From positions 17,678 through 81,677 of the forward strand of contig JAACJQ010000101.1 in NCBI GenBank assembly GCA_016879935.1: DNA of 64,000 nt, written 5' to 3'. The stretch is from Archangiaceae bacterium. GTDB taxonomy: Bacteria; Myxococcota; Myxococcia; Myxococcales; Myxococcaceae. Position 1 is the first letter of the stretch, and each line of letters opens with the position of its first letter. The notes under the pieces were generated by a model. It searched no databases. It was not told the origin of the DNA and was given only the letters and a program-made list of their open reading frames with translations. This document shows positions 22,899 to 30,724 of this stretch, piece after piece. The translations under genes were made by a program, and so were the position numbers.

Positions 22899-23816
22899 AT
22901 GGACCTCGAGGCCGGGATTCAGCAGCTCAAGAAGGACCTCAACGCCGTCATTCTCGCGCACTACTACCAGGAGTCGGAGATTCAGGACGTCGCCGACTTC
23001 GTGGGTGACTCGCTCGCGCTCGCGCAGCAGGCCGAGAAGACGAAGGCCGACGTGATCGTCTTCTGTGGCGTTCACTTCATGGCCGAGACCGCGAAGATCC
23101 TGAACCCGGGCAAGCTCGTGTTGCTGCCCGATCTCGCCGCTGGCTGCTCGCTCTCCGATCGCTGTCCACCCGGCCCGTTCAAGGCCTTCAAGGACAAGCA
23201 CCCCGATCACTTCGTCGTCACCTACGTGAACTCGTCAGCGGCGGTGAAGGCGTTGTCGGACGTGATCGTCACGAGTTCGAACGCGGTGAAGATCGTCGAC
23301 CGCATTCCGAAAGACCGGAAGATTCTCTTCGCGCCCGATCAGCACCTCGGCCGCTACGTGATGAAGCAGACGGGCCGCGACATGGTGCTGTGGCCGGGTG
23401 CCTGCATGGTGCACGAGATCTTCAGTGAGAAGCGGCTCGTGCAGCTCAAGGTCGAGCACCCCGACGCCGACGTGATCGCGCACCCCGAGTGTGAAGCGCC
23501 GGTGCTCGCGCTCGCCGACTACATCGGCTCGACGAAGCAGCTGCTCGAGTACACGCAGTCGAGCGCGAAGCAGAAGTTCATCGTGGTGACCGAGGCCGGC
23601 ATCATTCACCAGATGCAGCTGAAGAGCCCGGGCAAGACCTTCGTGCCGGCGCCGCCCGACAATGGCTGCGCGTGCAACGAGTGCCCGCACATGCGGCTAA
23701 ACACGATGGAGAAGCTCTACCGCTGCATGAAGGACAAGACGCCCAACCTCGATCTCGCCCCGCCGCTGCGCGAGGCCGCGTATGCGCCGCTCAAGCGCAT
23801 GCTGGAGTGGAGCTGA
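22899..23816 (+). CDS. nadA: quinolinate synthase A
   Basis: The 305-residue enzyme condenses iminoaspartate with dihydroxyacetone phosphate to quinolinate in NAD synthesis. The three [4Fe-4S] ligand regions are present: Cys83 (AGCS), Cys169 (PGACMVHE) and the C-terminal CACNECPHM cluster (257-264). The N-terminal AVILAHYYQ is diagnostic. ATG 22899 is preferred over the in-frame TTG 18 bp upstream. nadB is not in the window. Three zinc-ribbon genes follow at spacings of 2, 6 and -4 bp. Confidence 0.96.
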   Translation: MDLEAGIQQLKKDLNAVILAHYYQESEIQDVADFVGDSLALAQQAEKTKADVIVFCGVHFMAETAKILNPGKLVLLPDLAAGCSLSDRCPPGPFKAFKDKHPDHFVVTYVNSSAAVKALSDVIVTSSNAVKIVDRIPKDRKILFAPDQHLGRYVMKQTGRDMVLWPGACMVHEIFSEKRLVQLKVEHPDADVIAHPECEAPVLALADYIGSTKQLLEYTQSSAKQKFIVVTEAGIIHQMQLKSPGKTFVPAPPDNGCACNECPHMRLNTMEKLYRCMKDKTPNLDLAPPLREAAYAPLKRMLEWS

Positions 23817-23818
23817 GC

Positions 23819-24355
23819 ATGTACCAATTCATCTCGAAGCCCGCGTGGACGCTGGTCGACGCGAAGAAGGGCGACCTGCCGCCCGAACCGTACGTGGCGC
23901 TCCAGAGCCCCGCCGCGTCACCGGAGATCTTCTCGAAGGCGCTCGCGCGCGTGGAGTACCGCACGGGCACACTGGTCGCGCGCATCGAAGAGGCGACGGC
24001 CGGCGCGAAGGGGCAGGTGCCGGTGTTCAAGCCCCCCAACGATCTGCCCGCGCTGCTGCGTACGGCCGATCAACTGCTCACGGTCGCCCGACAGCAGGCT
24101 GGAGCGCGGGCGAGCGTGTGGCGCTGCACGTGTGGCACCCGCTACGCCGTTCCCTTCTCGCTGATGCGGCCGGTGTCGATTCGCTGCGAGCGCTGTGGCC
24201 ACACGCTCGATCTCGACCCGACCGCGGCGGGCGAGTCTCACATCGCCGACCCGATCACGGCCGAGGTGAACGAGTACCGCAAGGCCGTGTCGGCGCTCTT
24301 CCGAGAGGCGATGGCGCGCGGCTGGCCGGTGCTGGTGTCGAAGGTGGAGTCGTAG
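23819..24355 (+). CDS. hypothetical protein with C-terminal zinc ribbon
   Basis: The 178-residue protein starts 2 bp after the nadA stop. Its second half has a zinc-ribbon motif (WRCTCGTRYAVP, then RCERCGHTLDLDP) after a helical first half. No catalytic motif is evident. It is the first of three consecutive zinc-ribbon proteins in this probable operon. The spacing implies co-expression with nadA; a role in iron-sulfur or metal handling is possible but not shown. Confidence 0.8.
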   Translation: MYQFISKPAWTLVDAKKGDLPPEPYVALQSPAASPEIFSKALARVEYRTGTLVARIEEATAGAKGQVPVFKPPNDLPALLRTADQLLTVARQQAGARASVWRCTCGTRYAVPFSLMRPVSIRCERCGHTLDLDPTAAGESHIADPITAEVNEYRKAVSALFREAMARGWPVLVSKVES

Positions 24356-24361
24356 TCTTCG

Positions 24362-25159
24362 ATGCGCCGAAGCACCCTCGATCTCATCCGCTGTCCGTCG
24401 TGCAACGCGGGCAGTCTCGTTCCTGACGACGACATCGCAGAGCCCGCGCTCATCTTCGGGCCGGTGCGCTGTCTGGGGTGCCGCTCGACGTGGGCGGTGC
24501 ACGAAGGCCTCATCGATCTCGCGCCCGATCGCCAGAAGGTGAAGGGCCTGCAGCAGGCCATGGAGCTGCCGTGGGTGGCGCGTTCGTGGGAGCGCTACGT
24601 GCGGCCAGCCGTCGACGCGGTGCTGACGCGCGGGCAGCTCGATCGCGACAGCGAGTACGTGGCCATGCGCTCGATGCTGGGCACGCCGAACGGGCCGGTG
24701 ATCGATCTCGGCTGCGGGCCGGGGTTGTTCCTCAAGAAGCTCGTGCGCGATCTGCCGAACGTGAGCGTGATCGGCGTCGATATCTCGCGGCCGATGATCG
24801 AGGAGGCGATGGCGCAGTTTCGCGAGCTGCAGCTTGCCGCCGATTTCGTGCGCGCCGAAGCGCCTCCCCTGCCCTTCTTGAACGCGTGTCTCGGCGGAGT
24901 GCTCGCGAGCGGCATGGTGCACTTCGTTGAAGATCTCGGCGGCCTGTTGACCGAGGCGCGCCGAGCCCTGAAGCCGCGCGGCAAGTTCGTGGCGAGCACG
25001 TATGACTCGTCCGGCCCCGCGAAGCGGCTGCATCAGAGCGCCGGGCTGTTTCCCCGCAGCGAAGACGAGCTCAAGCGCGCAGCCGAGGGCGCCGGGTTCA
25101 TCAAGTTCGAACGCATTCGCACCGGGCCAGTGATGGTCTGGAGCGCGGAGCTTCCATGA
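24362..25159 (+). CDS. SAM-dependent methyltransferase with N-terminal zinc ribbon
   Basis: In the 265-residue protein a CPSC...CLGC zinc ribbon (~10-45) precedes a class I Rossmann methyltransferase. Motif I is VIDLGCGPGLFLKKL, motif II region IGVDISRPMIEEA, and the later segment LTEARRALKPRGKFVAST is typical of the Methyltransf_11 group. An N-terminal zinc ribbon on such an enzyme recalls the 23S rRNA methyltransferase RlmA (YebH), but the core does not allow assignment. It is coupled to the next gene by a 4-bp ATGA overlap. Confidence 0.88.
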   Translation: MRRSTLDLIRCPSCNAGSLVPDDDIAEPALIFGPVRCLGCRSTWAVHEGLIDLAPDRQKVKGLQQAMELPWVARSWERYVRPAVDAVLTRGQLDRDSEYVAMRSMLGTPNGPVIDLGCGPGLFLKKLVRDLPNVSVIGVDISRPMIEEAMAQFRELQLAADFVRAEAPPLPFLNACLGGVLASGMVHFVEDLGGLLTEARRALKPRGKFVASTYDSSGPAKRLHQSAGLFPRSEDELKRAAEGAGFIKFERIRTGPVMVWSAELP

Positions 25160-25431
25160 TGAGCATCGGGCTGGGTGAGCTGTTGGTGATCGCGGTGATT
25201 CTGGCGATGCCTGTGCTCGCCGTTCTCGGCATCGTGCTCCTCGTGAAGGGCACGAAGGACAAGACGAACCTGGGCATCAACTTCACGATCCCCAGCGCGT
25301 GCCCGAAGTGCGCGGCTCCGTTGCCCGCCGTGCGGGTGCCGAAGAACTTTCGCCAGATGATGTTCGGCGGGTGGACCTGCTCGGGCTGCGGGGTCGAGCT
25401 CGACAAGTGGGGCCGCGAACTCACGAAGTGA
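25156..25431 (+). CDS. small membrane protein with zinc ribbon
   Basis: The 91-residue protein has one N-terminal transmembrane helix (~6-31, LLVIAVILAMPVLAVLGIVL) and a cytosolic-type zinc ribbon formed by CPKC and CSGC. The start codon overlaps the methyltransferase stop (ATGA). Its function is unknown; the tight coupling suggests a partner or membrane tether for the methyltransferase. Confidence 0.78.
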   Translation: MMSIGLGELLVIAVILAMPVLAVLGIVLLVKGTKDKTNLGINFTIPSACPKCAAPLPAVRVPKNFRQMMFGGWTCSGCGVELDKWGRELTK

Positions 25432-25641
25432 GCGGAGCCGGAGTCATCTGGGTTCCTCCGCCTTCCAAGGTCGGACTCGTTCGAGGGCGCAGACGGGTTC
25501 GTCCGAAAGCACGAGACTGTGATCGCACTGATCACCGTCCCATCGGGAGCGGTCGACGCGCCTGCGGCAACACGATCTCACTCGCTGAACTCAGCGTTCG
25601 AGCGGCTTCAGATCGAAAACTGGTTGGGGTGACCGACCCGC

Positions 25642-25923
25642 TTAGATGAAGACGCCGCCACGAGCATCGTGACGAGCGGTCTCAGGCAGGCGGGTCTTCT
25701 CGGAGCTGCCCTTCAGCGACTCGAGCATCGTCGGCTTGGCGTGCGCTCCACAGTTCTTGCACTTGCACTGACCGCGGGGGCACGTGCAGTCCGCCGCGCT
25801 CTTGCAGTTGCAGGTGGCCGAGGTGCGCTCACCCAGCATCGGGCGATCAATCGGAGACGCGAACGCGAATGAGGCAAAGCCCATCGAAACCGCAGCAACC
25901 TTGATGAACGATGACGTGCGCAT
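25642..25923 (-). CDS. small secreted metallothionein-like Cys-rich protein
   Basis: The 93-residue protein has a Sec signal peptide (to about AFAS, residue 23) and a compact cysteine block, CNCKSAADCTCPRGQCKCKNC, with seven Cys as CxC, CxC, CxCxxC. This spacing is metallothionein-like and would bind thiophilic metals, but here the protein is exported. AGGA lies about 8 bases before ATG 25923. A 210-bp stretch between 25432 and 25641 holds no gene that I can support. Confidence 0.72.
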   Translation of the reverse strand: MRTSSFIKVAAVSMGFASFAFASPIDRPMLGERTSATCNCKSAADCTCPRGQCKCKNCGAHAKPTMLESLKGSSEKTRLPETARHDARGGVFI

Positions 25924-26013
25924 GAGGCGTCCTTTCTCCGACTGGTGTGCGACCTACATCACCCCCGAGGTGCTTGCCAAGTGCAGCCAAAGCAAAGAAG
26001 GTCCGCCGCCTTC

Positions 26014-27567
26014 GTGACGCCCGCCCTGCTACGCCTGACGCCAACCCACTGGGCCTGGATTGTGGCCTTACTCTGCGGGGTTGCGCCGCTGTTCGCGACC
26101 CAGGCCCTGCCGCTCGTCGACCTGCCGCAGCACCTGCACCTCATCTCGGTGCTGCACCGCCTCGACGATCTCTCAACGCTCTTCCCCGACGTCTTCGAGC
26201 GTCGCGTTCAACTGACGCCGTACCTTGGCTACTACTACGTCGTCTCGTGGCTGAACTGGCTCCTGCCGCTCGAACTCGCGAACCGGCTCTTCCTCGCCGC
26301 GTACGTCGCGGGTCTGCCGCTCTCGCTCGCGTTCCTGCTCAAGACGCTCAAGCGCCCGACGTGGCCTGCGCTGCTCTCGATTCCCTTCGCGTACGGAGAC
26401 AGCTTCGCGTGGGGCTTCTTGAACTACTGCACCGCGCTGCCGCTCGCGTTCCTCACCTGCGCGTTCTTCGTGCGCACGATCGAAGACGCGCCCAGGCGAC
26501 GGAATTGGGCCATCGCGCTCGGAGCCGCGCTCGTCTCGGTGCTCCTCTTCCACGTGCAGGTGTTCGCCTGGCTCGGCGTCGCCCTGCCCTTCCTGCTGCT
26601 GACGACTCCGGCCCCCGAAGGCGTGAAGCACTGGAGGTCGCGCGTGCCCGCGATTCTCGGCGTGCTCCCAGGTGTGCTGCTCTTCATCGCGTGGATCGGG
26701 CTTCGCGTCGGTGAGCCGGCGGAGATCGCTCCGGGCCAGCCGTGGAAGTCGTGGGGCCCGATGCTGTCGAAGGAGAACCTCGCGTGGAAGACGTTCGATC
26801 AGAACCGCGACGAGTTCCTTCCGACGCTGGGCAACATGCTGCCCGATGGCAGTGATCAGCTCGCGGTGAAGGTCGCCTTCGCGCTCGCGGTGCTGGGCGT
26901 CGTGCTCGCGCTCGCCACGGGTCGTGATCAGAAAGACGGCGTCGTAGCGCGCTGGAGAATCGTCGGGCTCGCGGGGCTCGGCGTGCTGCTCTACTTCGCG
27001 CTGCCCTTCGATATTCGCGGGTACATGTACTACCTGAACACGCGCTACGCGCACCTCGCGGCCGCGCTGATCGTCGCGTGTGTTCCCCCACTCAAGAAGG
27101 AGTGGACCGATCGCACGGTGTGGCTCGGCGTCGCGCTCGCGGCGCTGACGGCCTGGCCGCTGTGGAAGGGCTTCAAGGAGTTCGACGCCGAGTCGAAGCC
27201 GCTCGCCGAACTCGCCGCCGATGCTGCTGCGAAGCCGCGCGTGATGGGCCTCGTCTTCGCGCCGGGCTCTCGCGTGATGACGCACCCCGTGTACCTGCAC
27301 GCGTCGACGGTCATCGCTCGCGAACGTGGTGGCCTCACGAACTTCTCGTTCGCGCTCACGCCGCACTCACCGCTCAAGTACCGCGGAGAGCCGCCGCCGA
27401 CGTTCCCCAGCGAGTGGGACCCGCGGCCCTGGTCGCAGTACGCGAGCAGCTACGATCACTTCCTGGTGCGGGGCGTTCACCCCTCGCAGCTCTTCGGCGC
27501 GCGGCTCGACTCCGACTTCTTCATCGCCGGCCAGCGCGGAGACTTCTTCCTCGTTCGAAGGCGCTGA
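26014..27567 (+). CDS. multi-pass membrane protein, GT-C-like
   Basis: The 517-residue protein has about ten hydrophobic helices and a soluble C-terminal segment from ~residue 400. An acidic motif follows the first helix (LPLVDLPQHLH), in the position of the catalytic acid of GT-C glycosyltransferases, but no family signature is strong. GTG 26014 is the likely start, since earlier codons give a non-membrane leader. Adjacent genes do not form an obvious polysaccharide cluster. I would call it an integral membrane protein of unknown function. Confidence 0.75.
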   Translation: MTPALLRLTPTHWAWIVALLCGVAPLFATQALPLVDLPQHLHLISVLHRLDDLSTLFPDVFERRVQLTPYLGYYYVVSWLNWLLPLELANRLFLAAYVAGLPLSLAFLLKTLKRPTWPALLSIPFAYGDSFAWGFLNYCTALPLAFLTCAFFVRTIEDAPRRRNWAIALGAALVSVLLFHVQVFAWLGVALPFLLLTTPAPEGVKHWRSRVPAILGVLPGVLLFIAWIGLRVGEPAEIAPGQPWKSWGPMLSKENLAWKTFDQNRDEFLPTLGNMLPDGSDQLAVKVAFALAVLGVVLALATGRDQKDGVVARWRIVGLAGLGVLLYFALPFDIRGYMYYLNTRYAHLAAALIVACVPPLKKEWTDRTVWLGVALAALTAWPLWKGFKEFDAESKPLAELAADAAAKPRVMGLVFAPGSRVMTHPVYLHASTVIARERGGLTNFSFALTPHSPLKYRGEPPPTFPSEWDPRPWSQYASSYDHFLVRGVHPSQLFGARLDSDFFIAGQRGDFFLVRRR

Positions 27568-27586
27568 CCTTGTAGATTCCACCGTC

Positions 27587-28645
27587 ATGAGCGACTTCCT
27601 CTCGATGACGGCGGCACAGGTCGAAGCCCTTCCCGAAGCGAAAGCGGCCGAGGTGCTCGCGGCGTGGGTGAAGGCGAAGCAGACGTCACTGCCCGAAGCG
27701 CTGGTGCAGTCCAAGTCGAAGCCGCACGCGAAGCTCGCGAAGAAGGCGCTCTACCAGCTCAAGTCGGGTGGAGCCGCCGTCGCCGACGTGAAGCCGGCCA
27801 CCACCGACACCGTCGCGCCGCTGCCCTCGAAGGAAGACGACGCGATGCTGGGCACGATGTCTCCCGTGCTGGGCACTGGCGATCGCGCGCTCTTCTTCGC
27901 GCGCCCGCTGCGCAACGCCGGCGGCATCGAGATCTACCAGGCGATCATCAGCGACGAGTTCGGCATCGTGCAGTTCGATCGCGCGCAGACGAACCGCGCG
28001 ACCTACCGCACGCGCATCAAGGAGCTCCGCGCGCAGACCGACATGTCGCTCGTCTTCGTGCCGCTCGAGCGCATCGTCGAAGAGCTCGGCCGCGCGATGA
28101 CGCTCAACGATCGCAGCCGCACCAACATCCCCGCCGAGATGGCTGACGGCCTCACCCGCCTCGGCGTGGTGCCGCTCGACCCCGACTGGAAGGTGCCTCC
28201 GCTCGAGAGCGGTGACGCGAAGGCCATCGCAGCCTCCGCAAAGCTGCATGACGAAGCCGAGATCAAGCAGTGGATGCCGCCCGAGAAGGACCTGACCGCG
28301 ATGGCCGATCACGCCGCCGAGGTGAAAGACGACGCCGCGAAGCAACAGGCGAAGGCGGCCGAGCTCGCTGCTGCGTTCTTCACGCCCGCGCTGCGACAGA
28401 TCTACGGCCGCCGCGTCTGGTCGATGGGCGAGCTGTTCGAGGCGACCAACCGCGCCGAAGCCGCAGCGCTCGCTCGCGCCACCGCGCGCCACGTCTTCCA
28501 CACAGCCGAGGGCTCGCCCTTCGCCACGCAGCTCTTCGTGAAGGCGTTCGAGCTGGCCTCGAAGCCCAACCCGGCCGACCTGCTGAAGGATCTGCTCGCC
28601 AAGGCGCCGGCAGCTCCGAAGCTGGCAGCGCCCGAGCTGAAGTAG
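27587..28645 (+). CDS. hypothetical protein, helical, Ala/Lys-rich ends
   Basis: The 352-residue soluble protein starts at ATG 27587, 19 bp after the membrane protein gene, so it is probably co-transcribed. Its N-terminal ~70 residues are helical and basic (AKLAKKALYQLKSGG). A central globular part contains ALFFARPLRNAGGIEIYQAIISDEFGIVQFD, and an alanine-rich C-terminus follows. I do not recognise a family. There is no signal peptide or membrane segment. Confidence 0.75.
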   Translation: MSDFLSMTAAQVEALPEAKAAEVLAAWVKAKQTSLPEALVQSKSKPHAKLAKKALYQLKSGGAAVADVKPATTDTVAPLPSKEDDAMLGTMSPVLGTGDRALFFARPLRNAGGIEIYQAIISDEFGIVQFDRAQTNRATYRTRIKELRAQTDMSLVFVPLERIVEELGRAMTLNDRSRTNIPAEMADGLTRLGVVPLDPDWKVPPLESGDAKAIAASAKLHDEAEIKQWMPPEKDLTAMADHAAEVKDDAAKQQAKAAELAAAFFTPALRQIYGRRVWSMGELFEATNRAEAAALARATARHVFHTAEGSPFATQLFVKAFELASKPNPADLLKDLLAKAPAAPKLAAPELK

Positions 28646-28685
28646 CGCCTCACCGCGGGGCTTCAGCTGAAGACGTCACGGCAGT

Positions 28686-29288
28686 TCAGCGCAGCTTCGA
28701 GACGGTGTTGCGGTTGCCGTTGCTCGACACCTTCGGGTTCTTGCCCTTCGCACCAGCCGCCCACTGAATCTGGTTGGAGTCGCCGTTCGCGGTGATGGCC
28801 TGAACCGAGTCGATGGTGATGCGGTTGCGCGCGCCGTTGACGTGCAGGTCCTTGCAGGGCCCGTGGAACGTCAGCACGTTCGAGTCTCCGTTGACGATGA
28901 TCTGCTGATCGGCGCCGCAGGTGTGCTCGAGCGTGCGGCTGTCGTCCTGAATCACCAGATCCTCGTCGTCATCACCGACCTCGGTCGCGGGTGCCGGCTG
29001 CACGACGACGGCTGGTTGGGCTGCGGGCGCAGGTGCATTCACCGTCACCGTTCCCGGCTTCGTCTCGACGCGCACCGCCTGGCCGTCGGTCTGCACCGTC
29101 GTCTGCCCCGCCTTGACGTTCACCTTCCCCGACTTTCCGGTCTTCACCGACGTGCCCTGAGCGTTGACCTGTACGGCAGTGCCTCCGGTCTCGACCTGCA
29201 CCTCGCCGGAGCCGGTCTGAACCTTCACCTGCTGCGCGAGCGCGACCGTCGACGTGAGGAAGATGAGAGTGACGAAGAGAGTCCGCAT
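28686..29288 (-). CDS. exported DUF3060 protein
   Basis: The 200-residue protein has a signal peptide (MRTLFVTLIFLTSTVALAQ), then a repetitive Val/Gln/Thr-rich region (~20-80) with KVQTGSGEVQVETGGT-like units. It ends in a DUF3060-type C-terminus in which HTCGADQQIIVNGDSNVLTF and NGARNRITIDS predict short beta-helix turns. DUF3060 occurs in secreted actinobacterial and myxobacterial proteins of unknown role. It may be a surface-exposed beta-structured protein. Confidence 0.8.
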   Translation of the reverse strand: MRTLFVTLIFLTSTVALAQQVKVQTGSGEVQVETGGTAVQVNAQGTSVKTGKSGKVNVKAGQTTVQTDGQAVRVETKPGTVTVNAPAPAAQPAVVVQPAPATEVGDDDEDLVIQDDSRTLEHTCGADQQIIVNGDSNVLTFHGPCKDLHVNGARNRITIDSVQAITANGDSNQIQWAAGAKGKNPKVSSNGNRNTVSKLR

Positions 29289-29352
29289 GGCATGCCTCCG
29301 GTGGGGTTCCCGACAAAGGGTGCCACCCTCGACGACGCCGGTGTGAACTTCT

Positions 29353-30687
29353 TCACGACTCGAAGACGGTAAGCCACCCGTCGGCTTGCACGCCCTCGTT
29401 CGCCAGCGGCACGGGCTGGTCGTGCTCGTCCAAAACCGTGACTTCGATCAAGGCGCCGACGGGCCGAACGAGCTCGATCGTGAGTGGCTCGATCAACTGC
29501 GCCAGCGAGGTCGAGGCGATGATCGGCGACTGGCCTCGAACGCGCACGGCCACCCTCCAGGCGCGGTACGGCGGCGCGCTGCCGCGGTTGTGAAGCAGCA
29601 CCTCGAGGCGATTCTGCGAGCGAACGACCTGATGAACGTACGGCCGCGTGCCCGACAGCGAGAGGTACTCGTCGACGGCCGGCCGATACGCCGCAGGCAC
29701 GGGCCGGCTCTTGTTGTTGATGAACGAGACGTGGTGCTCGAGCGCCCACTTCATGAGCCACCGCACCTGCGCGACGTCGTAGCCGAGCACACCCCACGCG
29801 CTCATCTCACCGCACGTCTCCACCGCGACCGGAGCCCGCTTCCACGCCTCGAACGCGCCTGCCTTCTCGAGCTGCTGCTCGTAGAAGTCGTCATGGTGGT
29901 TCCAGCCCTGGCGAAGGTCGCCCCAGCAATCGGCTCTCCACCCGAAGCCGAGCGCGAGCGCTTCTTTCAGCGGAGCGCCGTCGTCTTCGACCGCGCCGAT
30001 CTGCATCAGTACCGGCGTGCGTTTGAACGCCTTCGAGAACGCCTGGAAGATTCGCGTGCGCGCGCTGGCCGAGGGCATCGCGGTGCCTGCGTTCGCGTAG
30101 GCCCACTCGCCCGCGTCTCCGACGAACCCGATGTCGACGTGATCGAGGCGTTCATCGCCGTCGTAGCGGGCGCCGAGCGCAGCCACCGTGCGCTCCATCG
30201 CCTCGAGGAACTGCGGCGAGTCGTAGTCAGGGCTGAAGGAGCGCGCACCGTCTCTTCGTGCGCCCCAGCTGCCTCCTTCAATCCACTCTGGCACGCGTCG
30301 AGCGCCGCCCTCTTCGGGCATCACGCGAAACGCGAAGCGTTGGCCGTCGGCCGTGGCGCTCTGCATCGCGGCGTCGATCAGCTCGAAGCGCACCGCACCG
30401 GCGGCGGGCTCGAGCTCGTTCCACCAGAAGCGGTCGTAGCGAACGGGGGAGCGCGGGTGTTTGTCAGCAGACAGCGCCGAGCCGGTGGTGTGGAAGCTCG
30501 TGAAGCCGTGGCGCGCGTCGGGGAGTATCGCGTTCGACTCCACGCCGCAGAAGGTGTCGGCGCCGGCGACGCACACTGGCAGTGATGGTCTCGACGACAG
30601 GGCGCCCGGCTCGAGTCGATGACCGACGGGGGCCTCACGACAGCCCACGGCCAGCGCTCCCAACAGCAGCAGGTGTCTCACGCTCAC
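29353..30687 (-). CDS. lipoprotein with TIM-barrel glycoside-hydrolase-like domain (DUF4832-like)
   Basis: The 444-residue protein has a lipoprotein signal (RHLLLLGALAVGC). Its main domain resembles beta-galactosidase/GH42-like TIM barrels with a C-terminal DUF4832-type sandwich: YDRFWWNELEPAAGAVRFELID, then DHVDIGFVGDAGEW with the acidic pair after strand 4, and later VETCGEMSAWG. The GEW glutamate is a candidate acid/base residue, and the substrate is unknown. GTG 30687 gives the lipoprotein signal; the longer frame overlaps the kinase gene. It lies 37 bp after the kinase stop on the same strand. Confidence 0.78.
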   Translation of the reverse strand: MSVRHLLLLGALAVGCREAPVGHRLEPGALSSRPSLPVCVAGADTFCGVESNAILPDARHGFTSFHTTGSALSADKHPRSPVRYDRFWWNELEPAAGAVRFELIDAAMQSATADGQRFAFRVMPEEGGARRVPEWIEGGSWGARRDGARSFSPDYDSPQFLEAMERTVAALGARYDGDERLDHVDIGFVGDAGEWAYANAGTAMPSASARTRIFQAFSKAFKRTPVLMQIGAVEDDGAPLKEALALGFGWRADCWGDLRQGWNHHDDFYEQQLEKAGAFEAWKRAPVAVETCGEMSAWGVLGYDVAQVRWLMKWALEHHVSFINNKSRPVPAAYRPAVDEYLSLSGTRPYVHQVVRSQNRLEVLLHNRGSAPPYRAWRVAVRVRGQSPIIASTSLAQLIEPLTIELVRPVGALIEVTVLDEHDQPVPLANEGVQADGWLTVFES

Positions 30688-30724
30688 CCCAGACCGACAC
30701 CGCGGCGCTGGAAAACGGAAAACG

